64,000 nt of DNA from G963691885 sp963691885 (GTDB lineage: Bacteria; Pseudomonadota; Alphaproteobacteria; UBA8366; Aestuariispiraceae). Both the position numbers and the translations under genes were made by a program. The stretch covers positions 2,480,001 through 2,544,000 of the forward strand of contig OY829843.1 in the NCBI GenBank assembly GCA_963691885.1, written 5' to 3'. Within the stretch, counting starts at the first letter, position 1; the number at the start of each line of letters is the position of its first letter. The notes beneath the pieces were generated by a model that was not told where the DNA came from, searched no databases, and worked only from the letters and a program-made list of their open reading frames with translations. Shown here piece after piece: positions 18,607-27,406 of the stretch.

Positions 18607-19497
18607 GTGCGAATTGGCACCAAGGATGTCTCGCTGAAGAGTATTGCGACCTTCGAGGCTGTTGGCCGACATCTTTCTATGCGTCGCGCGGCGGAGGACC
18701 TCTCCGTGACGCCAAGTGCGGTCAGTCATCAGATAAGAGCATTGGAACAGTCTCTCGGTCTGACCCTGTTTGACCGCCGTTCGCGAAAACTGAGCCTGAG
18801 TGATGATGGCAGGCGGCTGTTTGAGACGGTACGTCACGCTTTGGAGGGAATTGCTGCGACAACGCTTCAGCTCGGCAATGATGCTTTTACCGGGTCGATT
18901 TCAATTGCGGCACCGCCCAGTTTTTCCACCCAATGGCTTTTGCCGAGGTTGGTCGGTTTTCTGGAGGCGTTTCCTGACCTTTCAGTGACCTGTTCAACCT
19001 TGCCTTCGATAAACCCGCCGGTGGCGCCGGACGCGGATGTGGCCATTGTGTTTGGTCAACACGCCTTTCCGGGGCGCGTTGTGGACCGGCTGGTCGAGTT
19101 GGATATGTTTCCGGTTTGCGCGCCGGGTCATATGGGGGATCAGCCTGTCCTTTCGCCAGACGACCTGCGCGATCATACCCTGATCCATGAAGATCAGGGT
19201 GCCTTGTGGGCTGCCTGGTTTGAGGCGACAGGGACCGAGCAGTTCAAGCCAAAGCGCTCGATATTTGTTGCCAGCGCTCATGACGCTTTGGCACTGGCCG
19301 GCGCAGGCGGTGGCATCGCCATAAATGACAGTTTTATGGGCTCAACCCTGTTGCAAAGAGGGGCGCTCATCCGTCCGTTTGGCGCAGAGAGTTTCCGGTT
19401 TGGCAGTTACAGTATGGTGACCAGCACAGCCGCTTCTTCACGTCCGCCTGTACAGGCGTTCAAGCGCTGGCTGGTGGATGAGGTTTCCCAGGTTTAG
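18607..19497 (+). CDS. LysR-family transcriptional regulator (GcvA-like)
   Basis: A 296-residue LysR regulator starting with GTG at 18607, chosen because TAAGGAG sits just upstream. The helix-turn-helix covers about residues 10-65 (MRRAAEDLSVTPSAVSHQIR), and the rest is the effector-binding domain with ISIAAPPSFSTQWLLPRL typical of the GcvA/AmpR-like branch. It is divergent from the desaturase gene, with a 109-base shared region, the common arrangement for a LysR protein and its target. It ends nine bases before the convergent RraA-like gene. The inducer is not recognisable. Confidence 0.9.
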   Translation: MRIGTKDVSLKSIATFEAVGRHLSMRRAAEDLSVTPSAVSHQIRALEQSLGLTLFDRRSRKLSLSDDGRRLFETVRHALEGIAATTLQLGNDAFTGSISIAAPPSFSTQWLLPRLVGFLEAFPDLSVTCSTLPSINPPVAPDADVAIVFGQHAFPGRVVDRLVELDMFPVCAPGHMGDQPVLSPDDLRDHTLIHEDQGALWAAWFEATGTEQFKPKRSIFVASAHDALALAGAGGGIAINDSFMGSTLLQRGALIRPFGAESFRFGSYSMVTSTAASSRPPVQAFKRWLVDEVSQV

Positions 19498-19506
19498 ATG
19501 GATCTG

Positions 19507-20193
19507 TCAGACCTCCTGCCATCTGCCGTCAGCCTTCATGGCTTCAACATCAAGTGGGCTGGCAAAACCGTTTTTCACTTTTGCTTCGAGATCGGTCTCC
19601 AAGGTTTTGACCTCCTTAAGGGCGGCCCGGACATTGGGGATATCCGCTTGGGGAACAACTACAATGCCGTCTTCATCACCGATCACCAGGTCACCGGATT
19701 CGATGGAGACATCGCCGATTACGATCGGCAGGCCCACGGACCCCAAACCCCCACCGGTGGGTGAATTGGGGGAAATCCCACGGGCAAAAACGGGTGTCGG
19801 AATGCCCCGCAAACCGACCAGGTCCCTTACCAGCCCATCGGTCACAACGCCCGTTACGCCCTTATTGGCCATCATGCCGACCACAAGATCGCCAATAACG
19901 GCGGTTCCCAGAAACGCATCCGTCGCGATAACCACGACATCGCCGGGTTGGGCCAGATCAAGGGCAGCGAGCGCCGCCAGATTATCGCCTGGGGCGGCCT
20001 TGACTGTCAGGGCAGCGCCGCAGATCGCGTGTTTTTCCGCCTCGATCGGTTTGATGCGATAGTCGAGTGCACCCCGTCCATATTGCGCGTCGACGATATG
20101 ACCTGTCATTGATCCTTTCAGGGCGTCAATGATTGCACTATCCGGTCGCTGGAAGTTGCGGTTAATCGTGAGAAGGGGGGGCTCTTTAATCAT
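19507..20193 (-). CDS. RraA-like / HMG-type aldolase family protein
   Basis: A 228-residue RraA-fold protein. The family core is clear: VVGMMANKGVTGVVTDGLVRD near residues 102-122 with the Gly-x-x-x-Asp-Gly-x-x-Arg-Asp signature, then PTPVFARGISPNSP. Members with this set are usually divalent-metal 4-hydroxy-4-methyl-2-oxoglutarate or 4-carboxy-4-hydroxy-2-oxoadipate aldolases, or oxaloacetate decarboxylases, rather than RNase E inhibitors. A link to aromatic catabolism is possible but the pca genes here use the ortho (beta-ketoadipate) route, which needs no such aldolase. It faces LysR convergently and metZ divergently. Confidence 0.8.
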   Translation of the reverse strand: MIKEPPLLTINRNFQRPDSAIIDALKGSMTGHIVDAQYGRGALDYRIKPIEAEKHAICGAALTVKAAPGDNLAALAALDLAQPGDVVVIATDAFLGTAVIGDLVVGMMANKGVTGVVTDGLVRDLVGLRGIPTPVFARGISPNSPTGGGLGSVGLPIVIGDVSIESGDLVIGDEDGIVVVPQADIPNVRAALKEVKTLETDLEAKVKNGFASPLDVEAMKADGRWQEV

Positions 20194-20388
20194 CTTGTAC
20201 CGTGTCCTTGGACTTGTTTCCTGATCCTGTCGTTCTCTCAGTATGACACCGGTGGGCGATAAGAAAAACGCTCGTCACGTTCTTTTTATAGAACAAAAAT
20301 CGTTTTATTGTTACAAATGGGGTCGTCAATGCCGGTGGTTTCCCTTAAAACACCGGTCCCCTGCTGTTTATTCTGGAATATAGCGACT
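20194..20388 (+). promoter_or_regulatory. Leader region of metZ with inverted repeats
   Basis: This 195-base divergent gap contains a short inverted repeat GTTCT-N6-AGAAC at 20279-20294 and a stronger hairpin CCGGTG...CACCGG at 20332-20356, whose stem can extend with GTTT/AAAA across one mismatch. Genes for homocysteine synthesis in alphaproteobacteria often carry SAM-sensing leaders, but I cannot match this one to the SAM-II or SAH consensus. No U-run follows the hairpin, so a simple terminator is unlikely. Confidence 0.35.
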
Positions 20389-21582
20389 ATGAGCGACCAC
20401 AGTACAGAAGCGGCCTATCATCCGTCGACGGGTTTGATCCGCGACGGCTTGAACCGCAGTCAGTTTCGCGAAACGAGTGAAGCCCTCTATCTGAATTCGG
20501 GGTTTGTTTATTCCTGTGCGGAAGATGCCGAGGCCGCGTTTAAGGGTGAGCTGGAAACATACATCTATTCCCGTTACGGCAATCCGACGGTCTCTGTCTT
20601 TGAAGAGCGCCTGGCCGCTTATGAAGGGGCGGAAATGTGCCGTGCGACCGCGACCGGCATGGCAGCTGTCTTTTCAGCCCTGGCCTGTCACCTGAATAAA
20701 GGGGATCGGCTGGTGGCGTCCAACGCGCTTTTTGGGTCCTGCCACTTCATCGTAAGCCAAATTATGCCGCGTTACGGTGTTGAGACCGTGTTTGTTGAAG
20801 GGGGTGACGAGGCGGCCTGGGCAGAAGCACTCTCGGTGCCGACTAAGGCTGTTTTCATTGAAAGCCCTTCCAACCCGATGTTGCAGGTGCTCGACATTGC
20901 AATGATCGCGGACCTTGCCCACAAGGCTGGCGCGCGCCTGGTGGTCGACAATGTTTTTGCAACCCCGATGTATCAAAAGCCCCTCGCACTGGGCGCAGAC
21001 ACGGTTGTCTATTCCGCCACCAAACATATCGATGGGCAGGGGCGTTGCCTTGGTGGTGCCGTCTTGGCCGACAAGGCCTTTATGGAGGAATTCTACATTC
21101 CGTTTTACCGTCACACGGGCCCGTCGATGAGCCCGTTTAACGCCTGGGTTATGGCAAAGTCGCTGGAAACGATGGAATTGCGGGTAGAGCGTCAGTCCAG
21201 CACGGCAATGGCTTTGGCCACGTATTTCGAATCCGATGAACGGGTGAAGGCCGTTTCCTATCCAGGCTTGGCGTCGCATCCCCAACATGCTCTGGCGCGC
21301 CGTCAGATGAGCGGCTTCGGGAACATTCTGACACTTGAGCTACCGGGTCGAAAAGAAGCAGCGTTCCGGTTTTTGAACACACTTTCCATGATTGATATCT
21401 CTAACAATCTGGGTGACACCAAAACCCTTTCCTGTCATCCGGCAACCACGACCCATTCCAAGCTTAGCCCTGAGGAAAGAACCGCTTTGGGTATTTCCGA
21501 TGGTGTGCTCCGCTTCTCAATCGGGTTGGAGCATGTGGAAGATCTGAAGCGCGATATGATGACGGCGCTTGCAGCCGCATAG
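20389..21582 (+). CDS. metZ: O-succinylhomoserine sulfhydrylase
   Basis: About 397 residues from the ATG at 20389; the frame stays open upstream through the leader hairpin but homology-like sequence begins here. It is a PLP enzyme of the Cys/Met metabolism family that makes homocysteine from O-succinylhomoserine and sulfide. The N-terminal YIYSRYGNPTVSVFEERLA, the cofactor region VESPSNPMLQ-like FIESPSNPMLQVLDI and the Schiff-base lysine in YSATKHIDGQGR (about residue 211) are all present. MetZ is favoured over cystathionine gamma-synthase by the family-specific TGMAAVFSAL and KHIDGQGRCLGGA sequences. It ends 23 bases before convergent Anbu. Confidence 0.9.
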   Translation: MSDHSTEAAYHPSTGLIRDGLNRSQFRETSEALYLNSGFVYSCAEDAEAAFKGELETYIYSRYGNPTVSVFEERLAAYEGAEMCRATATGMAAVFSALACHLNKGDRLVASNALFGSCHFIVSQIMPRYGVETVFVEGGDEAAWAEALSVPTKAVFIESPSNPMLQVLDIAMIADLAHKAGARLVVDNVFATPMYQKPLALGADTVVYSATKHIDGQGRCLGGAVLADKAFMEEFYIPFYRHTGPSMSPFNAWVMAKSLETMELRVERQSSTAMALATYFESDERVKAVSYPGLASHPQHALARRQMSGFGNILTLELPGRKEAAFRFLNTLSMIDISNNLGDTKTLSCHPATTTHSKLSPEERTALGISDGVLRFSIGLEHVEDLKRDMMTALAAA

Positions 21583-21605
21583 GGCAGCTTTGAGGCCAAC
21601 AGCTT

Positions 21606-22364
21606 CTAACAGTCGTCTGTGACCCAGGGGGGCTTGGGTATATTTTGCTGCGCTTCCCGCAGTGACTTGGCCCAAAGCTGAGAGATATTGGCGAAATACT
21701 GGTCGTCCGGTTCAATACGGCGCTGCAGTTCCGTTTTTAGAATGTCGCGGCGATAGACCATCAGATCCAGCGGCATGCCGACGGAAATGTTACTGCGCAG
21801 GGTCGAATCCATCGACACCAAGGCCAGCTTCACCGCCGTTCCAAGATCCGTCTGAAAATTAAAGGCCCGATCCAGAATCGGTTTGCCGTATTTGTTCTCT
21901 CCAATCTGGAGGAAAGGGGTATCTTCCGTTGCCTCAATAAAATTCCCCGCGCTGTAAATCTGAAAAAGCCGCATGCGCCGACCTTTGATTTGCCCGCCCA
22001 GGATCATCGAAACATCAAAGCCTGCCGACTGCTCTTCCAGTGCTTCGCCGTCGGTGCGGTATACCCGGCGGATGGCTGCCCCGACCAGTTGGGCTGCCTG
22101 AAACATCGACGGGATCGTGTTCAGCGTATGCATGACCGGTTCTGAGTCTTCGGTCTCGCGAAACTCAAGCCCTTCGGTCAACAGGTTTACGACCGCTTGA
22201 GACACCGCCAGATTGCCAGCTGTCATCAGGGAGATAACCCGCTCCCCCGGTTCTTCCCAAAGGGTGAGTTTGCGAAAGACGGAAATATTGTCGACGCCCG
22301 CATTGGTGCGGGTATCGGCCAGCATGACAAGGCCGGGCTTGGTATAGAGACCAATACAATACGT
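21606..22364 (-). CDS. Anbu (ancestral beta subunit) proteasome-like peptidase
   Basis: About 252 residues from the ATG at 22364, which follows GAAAGGGGAT and places a threonine directly after the initiator Met. Removal of Met would expose Thr1 of TYCIGLYTKPGLVMLADTRT, with Asp17 in LADTRT and a lysine near position 32, matching the Ntn-hydrolase nucleophile set. The protein belongs to the Anbu branch of proteasome-like peptidases, which form open ring or helical assemblies rather than closed chambers. It is the last gene after an ATP-grasp, an alpha-E and a transglutaminase-like gene, the set usually found with Anbu. Substrate and physiological role of the family remain unsettled. Confidence 0.88.
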   Translation of the reverse strand, partial: TYCIGLYTKPGLVMLADTRTNAGVDNISVFRKLTLWEEPGERVISLMTAGNLAVSQAVVNLLTEGLEFRETEDSEPVMHTLNTIPSMFQAAQLVGAAIRRVYRTDGEALEEQSAGFDVSMILGGQIKGRRMRLFQIYSAGNFIEATEDTPFLQIGENKYGKPILDRAFNFQTDLGTAVKLALVSMDSTLRSNISVGMPLDLMVYRRDILKTELQRRIEPDDQYFANISQLWAKSLREAQQNIPKPPWVTDDC

Positions 22365-22416
22365 CATCCCAAATCCCCTTTCAGTGATCTTATTCGCGCT
22401 CAATGGCTGCGATGGA

Positions 22417-23232
22417 TCACTGATTTTCGGCCTGACTGACCTTTACGCTGACGGTCAGTTCTTCGCCTCCACCACCGAGACGAAGACCGCGGACCGGGGC
22501 AGCTCCCCTGTAATCCAGCCCGACGGCAACGCGGATGTAAGATTCACCGGGACAGACACGATTGGCAACATCAAAACCGACCCAGCCCAGATCGGGCAGA
22601 AATGCTTCTGTCCAGGCATGGGCCGCTTCATAAACCTCGTCACTGTCGGCACTGGCCTGAAGATAGCCGCTGACATAGCGTGCAGGGATTCCGAGCGACC
22701 GGGCCGCGCCAATAAAAATATGGGCATGATCCTGACAGACGCCGTAGCCATTTGAAAAAGCTTCGATGGCCGATGTCTCAACATGGGTGGTTCCGGTCTT
22801 GTATTCGACCTGATCGCGAATCGCATTCATCAGATTATGCGCAGTTTTAACCTTGTCGCGTTCCTCATGGAGCCTGCGCGCAAAGGCGGTGATGGCAGGA
22901 TCGGGTCGGGTAAGGTCGGTTTCCCGCAGATAGGCGGCGATCGGAAACGGGTCTTTGTCCGCATCGATCATACCGGCACCGTCAAAGGTCTCGACCAGCC
23001 CGCGAACACGAATGTTGACCTGATCATGATCGCCATTGATGACGAGCGTATGGGTGAGGTTGCCAAAGGAATCTTCGAAACTCGCCGGTTCGGTCTTTGC
23101 TGAAGTTTCGACGGACCATTCGACGACCCGCTGACTGCTGGAATCAGCAGGCGTCACTTTCAGGCTCTGAATGGTGTACGAAACCGGCGCATCATAGTGA
23201 TAGACGGTCTCGTGATCGACAGCGATCAGCAC
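22417..23232 (-). CDS. Transglutaminase-like family protein of the Anbu locus
   Basis: A 271-residue protein. The N-terminal beta region (VDHETVYHYDAPVSYTIQSL) is the bacterial transglutaminase N-domain, followed by the papain-like transglutaminase core. The catalytic triad is visible: Cys in NGYGVCQDHAHIF (about residue 171), His in YEAAHAWTEAFL (about 206) and Asp in GWVGFDVAN (about 222). Such proteins can act as peptidases or as transpeptidases. It lies 38 bases after the alpha-E gene and 52 bases before Anbu, so co-expression is very likely. In the genomic-context model for this system it would cleave or transfer peptides made by the ATP-grasp partner; that is inference. Confidence 0.88.
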   Translation of the reverse strand: MLIAVDHETVYHYDAPVSYTIQSLKVTPADSSSQRVVEWSVETSAKTEPASFEDSFGNLTHTLVINGDHDQVNIRVRGLVETFDGAGMIDADKDPFPIAAYLRETDLTRPDPAITAFARRLHEERDKVKTAHNLMNAIRDQVEYKTGTTHVETSAIEAFSNGYGVCQDHAHIFIGAARSLGIPARYVSGYLQASADSDEVYEAAHAWTEAFLPDLGWVGFDVANRVCPGESYIRVAVGLDYRGAAPVRGLRLGGGGEELTVSVKVSQAENQ

Positions 23233-23270
23233 GGTCTTTCCAGTTCCGAAGAGGCGGATTGAGAGATCAA

Positions 23271-24221
23271 TCAGCCTGTAAACATGTAGCTCTTAGTGAT
23301 CTCTTCACCGAGTCGGTTATTCCGCGCAATGAATTCTGAAAGGAATTCATGCAGACCTTCCCGGAAGATTTCATTGGCATCTGCGAATTTCAGCTCCGAT
23401 GTCATCTTCCCGACAAGCCGGTGACAGGTGTGTTTGCGTCCATATGAATCCCCTAGCCGTTCGAGATGTTCGGAAACGGACAGCAGGCAGGACAACATGG
23501 ATCGCGGCATCTCCGGACGCAGGATCAACAGTTCTGCAATTTTCCAGGGCTGAGGGTCTTCGCGATATAAATAGTGATAACTCCCCAGTGCCGAGACAGC
23601 GCGTAAGACCGTTGTCCATTGATAATAGTCAACGCCACCGCCGATATTCTCGCCCTCCGGCAGGAGGACGTGGTATTTCACGTCCAGAATACGCGCTGTG
23701 TTGTCCAATCGTTCGATATAGGTTCCGATCCGCGCGAAATCGAAGGCATCATCGCGCAGCATTGTGCCATACATCGCCCCTCGGAACAGCGCGGAGCGTT
23801 CCTTTACCCAATCCAGGAAAGAGCGGATCTCCCCATAGCGGCGGGCATCCGACCACCGGCTGTCAAAGGAAAGCCAGGTGTCGTTCAGCACCTCCCACAT
23901 ATCACTGGTAAGTGTCGTGCGAACAGACCGCCCGTTTTCCCGGGCACTTTTCAGACAATTGTAAATGCTGGATGGATTGTCTTCATCGCGCCCGATGAAT
24001 TCGATAACGGCATCGGCATCGACCAATTGGCCCGTCTCTGTAAAATGTGGTTCGCATCCTGAAATGATCAGTGCGGATGACCACTCACTCTGGTTTCCAT
24101 CGCCGCTGGCATTCGGCAGCATGCTCATCCGGTTGGCGACTTCCAGGACACGGGCCAGGTTCTCGGCGCGTTCCATATAACGGGAAAGCCAGTAGAGGTT
24201 ATTGGCGGTCCGGCTCAGCAT
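23271..24221 (-). CDS. Alpha-E domain protein of the Anbu locus
   Basis: A 316-residue, largely helical protein of the alpha-E family, beginning MLSRTANNLYWLSRYMERAE, which is the characteristic start of these proteins. The rest is a chain of predicted amphipathic helices with conserved-looking acidic and aromatic residues (SFLDWVKERSALFRGAMYGT, YIERLDNTARILDVKYH). No catalytic residues are recognised; alpha-E proteins are known almost only from linkage with a circularly permuted ATP-grasp enzyme and a transglutaminase. It starts 31 bases after the ATP-grasp stop and precedes the transglutaminase gene by 38 bases. Confidence 0.88.
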   Translation of the reverse strand: MLSRTANNLYWLSRYMERAENLARVLEVANRMSMLPNASGDGNQSEWSSALIISGCEPHFTETGQLVDADAVIEFIGRDEDNPSSIYNCLKSARENGRSVRTTLTSDMWEVLNDTWLSFDSRWSDARRYGEIRSFLDWVKERSALFRGAMYGTMLRDDAFDFARIGTYIERLDNTARILDVKYHVLLPEGENIGGGVDYYQWTTVLRAVSALGSYHYLYREDPQPWKIAELLILRPEMPRSMLSCLLSVSEHLERLGDSYGRKHTCHRLVGKMTSELKFADANEIFREGLHEFLSEFIARNNRLGEEITKSYMFTG

Positions 24222-24252
24222 GTGGCACCTCCCGCTTGCGTCTCAATATTCA

Positions 24253-25671
24253 TCATTTGCCCAGCACCCATGTGTCTTTGGTACCGCCGCCCTGACTGGA
24301 GTTTACGACGAGTGACCCTTCGCGAAGGGCGACCCTGGTCAATCCACCTTTTACCATCCGGACCTTTTTGCCAGACAGAACGAAGGGGCGGAAATCCACA
24401 TGCCGGGGTGCAACACCGTTTTCGACATAGGTTGGGCAGGTGCTGAGCGCGAGTGTTGGCTGGGCGATGAAGTCACCAGGATCATTCTTGATCCGCTCTG
24501 CATAGGCCGTACGTTCTTCCACAGTTGAATGCGGGCCGACCAGCATGCCGTAGCCACCTGATCCATGTACTTCCTTGACCACGAGTTCTGCAAGGTTATC
24601 CATGACATAGGCCAGATCATCTGCATCAGAACAGCGGTAGGTCGGGACATTCTTCAGGATTGGTTCCTCGCCCGTGTAGAATTTGATCATATCGGGCACA
24701 TAGGTATAGACCGCCTTGTCATCCGCTATACCCCCGCCAACCGCATTGGTCAGGGTTACATTTCCTGCGCGATAGGCGTTCATCAGCCCTGGCACGCCAA
24801 GGGTCGATTCCGGATTGAATGTCAGTGGATCCAGAAACGCGTCATCGATGCGCCGATAGATGACATCAACACGCTGGGGACCCTGGGTCGTTCGCATAAA
24901 GACCACGTTGCCATCAACAAACAGGTCCTGCCCCTCAACCAGTTCAACACCCATCTGATCGGCCAGATAGGAGTGTTCGAAATAAGCTGAGTTGAAAATA
25001 CCGGGTGTCAGGACCACGACTGTTGGCTCAGGCCCTGTCCCTTCGGGTGCGCATTCAATCAATGTCGTGCGCAGCAGATCTGCATAATTATCGACGGGCG
25101 CGACGCGATGCTTGGCGAACAGATCCGGGAAAAGGCGCATCATCACTTCGCGGTTCTGCAACATGTAGGACACACCGGAAGGGGTCCGACAATTATCTTC
25201 CAGAACATAGAATTCATTCTCGCCGCAGCGAACCATATCGATGCCGGCAATATGGCTGTAGATGTTGCGGGCAACATTCACACCCTGCATTTCCGGCAAA
25301 TAGGAACTGTTATTCAGGATCAGGTGTTCCGGGATGATACCGGCCTTCAGGATTTCCTGATCATGATAGATGTCGTGGATAAACTGGTTCAGAACAGAGG
25401 TGCGTTGGATCAGTCCCGCTTCCATGGTCGTCCATTCGCTGTTGGACAAAACGCGGGGGATGATATCGAACGGGATCAGCCGTTCCGGGTCACCCCCTTC
25501 TCCATAAACCGCAAAGGTAATCCCCATGCGGCGAAACAGAATATCAGCCTCTTTTCTTTTAACCCTCAGATGCTCATCGGCGGTCTCGTCGACCCATTTG
25601 GAAATTCCATTATAGGCGTCGCGGATGTCACCATTTTCCAGGTTCATCTCGTCAAAGAAGTTTTGTGCCAT
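24253..25671 (-). CDS. Circularly permuted ATP-grasp protein of the Anbu locus
   Basis: A 472-residue protein of the circularly permuted ATP-grasp type-2 family, predicted to form peptide bonds with ATP. Conserved stretches include IPFDIIPRVLSNSEW (about residues 66-80), FYVLEDNCRTPSGVSYML (about 152-169), LTNAVGGGIADDKAVYTYVP (about 301-320) and the nucleotide-binding VVKEVHGSGGYGMLVGP (about 364-380). It is the first gene of the unit ATP-grasp, alpha-E, transglutaminase, Anbu; its promoter must lie in the 25672-25770 gap. By comparison with other amidoligases it may make a peptide tag or small peptide, but no product has been read from sequence. Confidence 0.9.
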   Translation of the reverse strand: MAQNFFDEMNLENGDIRDAYNGISKWVDETADEHLRVKRKEADILFRRMGITFAVYGEGGDPERLIPFDIIPRVLSNSEWTTMEAGLIQRTSVLNQFIHDIYHDQEILKAGIIPEHLILNNSSYLPEMQGVNVARNIYSHIAGIDMVRCGENEFYVLEDNCRTPSGVSYMLQNREVMMRLFPDLFAKHRVAPVDNYADLLRTTLIECAPEGTGPEPTVVVLTPGIFNSAYFEHSYLADQMGVELVEGQDLFVDGNVVFMRTTQGPQRVDVIYRRIDDAFLDPLTFNPESTLGVPGLMNAYRAGNVTLTNAVGGGIADDKAVYTYVPDMIKFYTGEEPILKNVPTYRCSDADDLAYVMDNLAELVVKEVHGSGGYGMLVGPHSTVEERTAYAERIKNDPGDFIAQPTLALSTCPTYVENGVAPRHVDFRPFVLSGKKVRMVKGGLTRVALREGSLVVNSSQGGGTKDTWVLGK

Positions 25672-25770
25672 GTACCCTCAAGACCGTTTGTTTTGATCTT
25701 TTTCACCCAAAATACAGAGTGACATCTGGGGCGGGCGTGTCAACTCTTGCTCAAAAAGCAAGCATGAATG

Positions 25771-25793
25771 AAAAACGGGCAACAGTGGCCCGC
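25771..25793 (-). terminator. Rho-independent terminator after glpK
   Basis: Read on the minus strand, the hairpin CGGGC-CACTGTT-GCCCG is followed directly by TTTTT, about 12 bases after the glpK stop. It ends the glpR/glpD/glpK direction before the Anbu locus. A second small hairpin (CTTGCT-CAAAA-AGCAAG) lies at 25746-25762. Confidence 0.7.
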
Positions 25794-25805
25794 AAAGAGG
25801 GAATG

Positions 25806-27308
25806 TCAGGCCTCTGTCGTGCTGAGCGTTGCAGCCACAGCGCGTTTCCAGGCCGCATAATTTTCTTCCCGTTTTGCCGCATTGCTGCCCGGATTAAATC
25901 GGGTTTCCAGGGCCCAGCTTTCCGCAAAGGCCTCCAGGTCCGGGTAAAGGCCGATCTGTAGACCCGCAAGATACGCCGCACCAAGTGCCGTCGTTTCCAG
26001 AATATCGGGTCGATCGACCGGTGCATCCAGAATGTCTGCGAGGCGCTGCATGGTCCAGTCGGATGCGACCATGCCGCCATCCACCCGCAGGACGGTTTCG
26101 CCCTGATCCGTGCTTTGCCAGTCCCCATGCATTGCCTCTATCAAATCGCGGGTCTGGTAACAGACGCTTTCCAAAGCGGCCCTGGCGAATTCATTGGGGC
26201 CTGTCGCGCGGGTAATGCCAAACATCGCACCACGGCACTCTGCGTTCCAGTAGGGCGCGCCAAGGCCGGTAAAAGCGGGCACCAGAATAACGTTTTGATT
26301 GGGGTCGGCCTGATCTGCGAGTTCGCCCGATTGTGGGGCAGCGTCAATCAAACCCAACCCGTCGCGCAACCACTGCACCGCGGCCCCGGCAATAAAAATT
26401 GACCCTTCCAATGCATAAGTGGGAACCCCGTTCAGACGATAGGCGATTGTGGTGAGCAGACGGTTCTTGGAGGTGACGGCCTCCGCGCCCGTATTCAAAA
26501 GCGCAAAGCACCCCGTGCCATAGGTCGACTTCATCATGCCGGGCTTGAAACAGGCCTGACCAACGGTTGCTGCCTGTTGATCGCCCGCCACGCCGGCAAT
26601 CGGAATTTCCGCTCCGAGGAAAGATGCATCGGCTGTCCCGAAATCCGCGGCACTGTCCAGAACCTCTGGCAGCATTGATCGCGGGATGTTTAGCAGCTCC
26701 AGTATGTCATCATCCCAGTCATTTTCATGAATGTTGAACAACAGGGTGCGGCTGGCATTTGTGGCATCTGTCACGTGACGCTTTCCACCAGTCATCCGCC
26801 AGATCAGGAAAGTGTCGACCGTCCCGAACGCCAGTTCGCCGCGTTCCGCTGCCTCTCTTGCCCCGTCTACATTATCCAGAATCCAGGCCAGTTTGGTGCC
26901 TGAGAAATAGGGGTCCAGCAGCAGGCCGGTCTTGCCGGTGATCATGGGTTCCAGGTCCTTGTCCCGCAGGGCGGCACAGGTGTCTGAGGTGCGGCGGTCC
27001 TGCCAGACGATGGCGCGATAGATGGCTTTGCCGGTTTCGCGGTTCCAGACTAATGTGGTTTCCCGCTGGTTCGTGATGCCGAACGCGGCGATGTCACCGG
27101 CACCAAGGCCAGAGGCGGCGAGCGCCTTTCGACAGGTAGATACCGTTGTGTTCCAGATGTCTTCTACATCATGCTCGACCCAGCCGGAATCCGGGAAATG
27201 CTGTTCAAACTCTTCCTGGGCGGATGCGTGGGATTTTAGGTTCTGATCAAAAACCAGGGCCCGGCTGGATGTTGTTCCCTGATCGATTGCGATGATGTGT
27301 TTCGCCAT
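25806..27308 (-). CDS. glpK: Glycerol kinase
   Basis: About 500 residues from the ATG at 27308 (MAKHIIAIDQGTTSSRA); the frame is open 11 codons further but this start matches family length (502 in E. coli). It phosphorylates glycerol to sn-glycerol-3-phosphate in the cytoplasm. FGGY-family motifs are present: the phosphate-binding IDQGTTSSRALVFD, the substrate region ITNQRETTLVWNRETG and the C-terminal LRVDGGMVASDWTMQ. It lies 98 bases after glpD, with a hairpin between them, and ends at a terminator. Together with glpD and the ABC transporter it completes glycerol import and oxidation. Confidence 0.96.
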   Translation of the reverse strand: MAKHIIAIDQGTTSSRALVFDQNLKSHASAQEEFEQHFPDSGWVEHDVEDIWNTTVSTCRKALAASGLGAGDIAAFGITNQRETTLVWNRETGKAIYRAIVWQDRRTSDTCAALRDKDLEPMITGKTGLLLDPYFSGTKLAWILDNVDGAREAAERGELAFGTVDTFLIWRMTGGKRHVTDATNASRTLLFNIHENDWDDDILELLNIPRSMLPEVLDSAADFGTADASFLGAEIPIAGVAGDQQAATVGQACFKPGMMKSTYGTGCFALLNTGAEAVTSKNRLLTTIAYRLNGVPTYALEGSIFIAGAAVQWLRDGLGLIDAAPQSGELADQADPNQNVILVPAFTGLGAPYWNAECRGAMFGITRATGPNEFARAALESVCYQTRDLIEAMHGDWQSTDQGETVLRVDGGMVASDWTMQRLADILDAPVDRPDILETTALGAAYLAGLQIGLYPDLEAFAESWALETRFNPGSNAAKREENYAAWKRAVAATLSTTEA

Positions 27309-27347
27309 TTCTCGCCGCCCTGCTGCTGTCGTTTCCCACATTTATAT

Positions 27348-27365
27348 GCCCGTTCTTTGACGGGC
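27348..27365 (-). repeat. Hairpin between glpD and glpK
   Basis: GCCCGT-TCTTTG-ACGGGC forms a perfect six-base-pair stem in the 98-base glpD-glpK gap. There is no U-run in the direction of transcription, so it is more likely an mRNA-stability or partial attenuation element than a full terminator. Function is inferred. Confidence 0.4.
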
Positions 27366-27406
27366 TGAACTTATTCTGCATCAGTCTGGGATCGCTGGTG
27401 GGGCGC

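Noticed and set aside
20308..20388. N-terminal extension of metZ by 27 codons from a TTG
   Set aside because: The extension runs through the leader hairpin and does not look like the MetZ amino terminus.
20320..20388. SAM-II or SAH riboswitch before metZ
   Set aside because: The hairpin is real but the conserved pseudoknot elements of these riboswitches cannot be found by eye.
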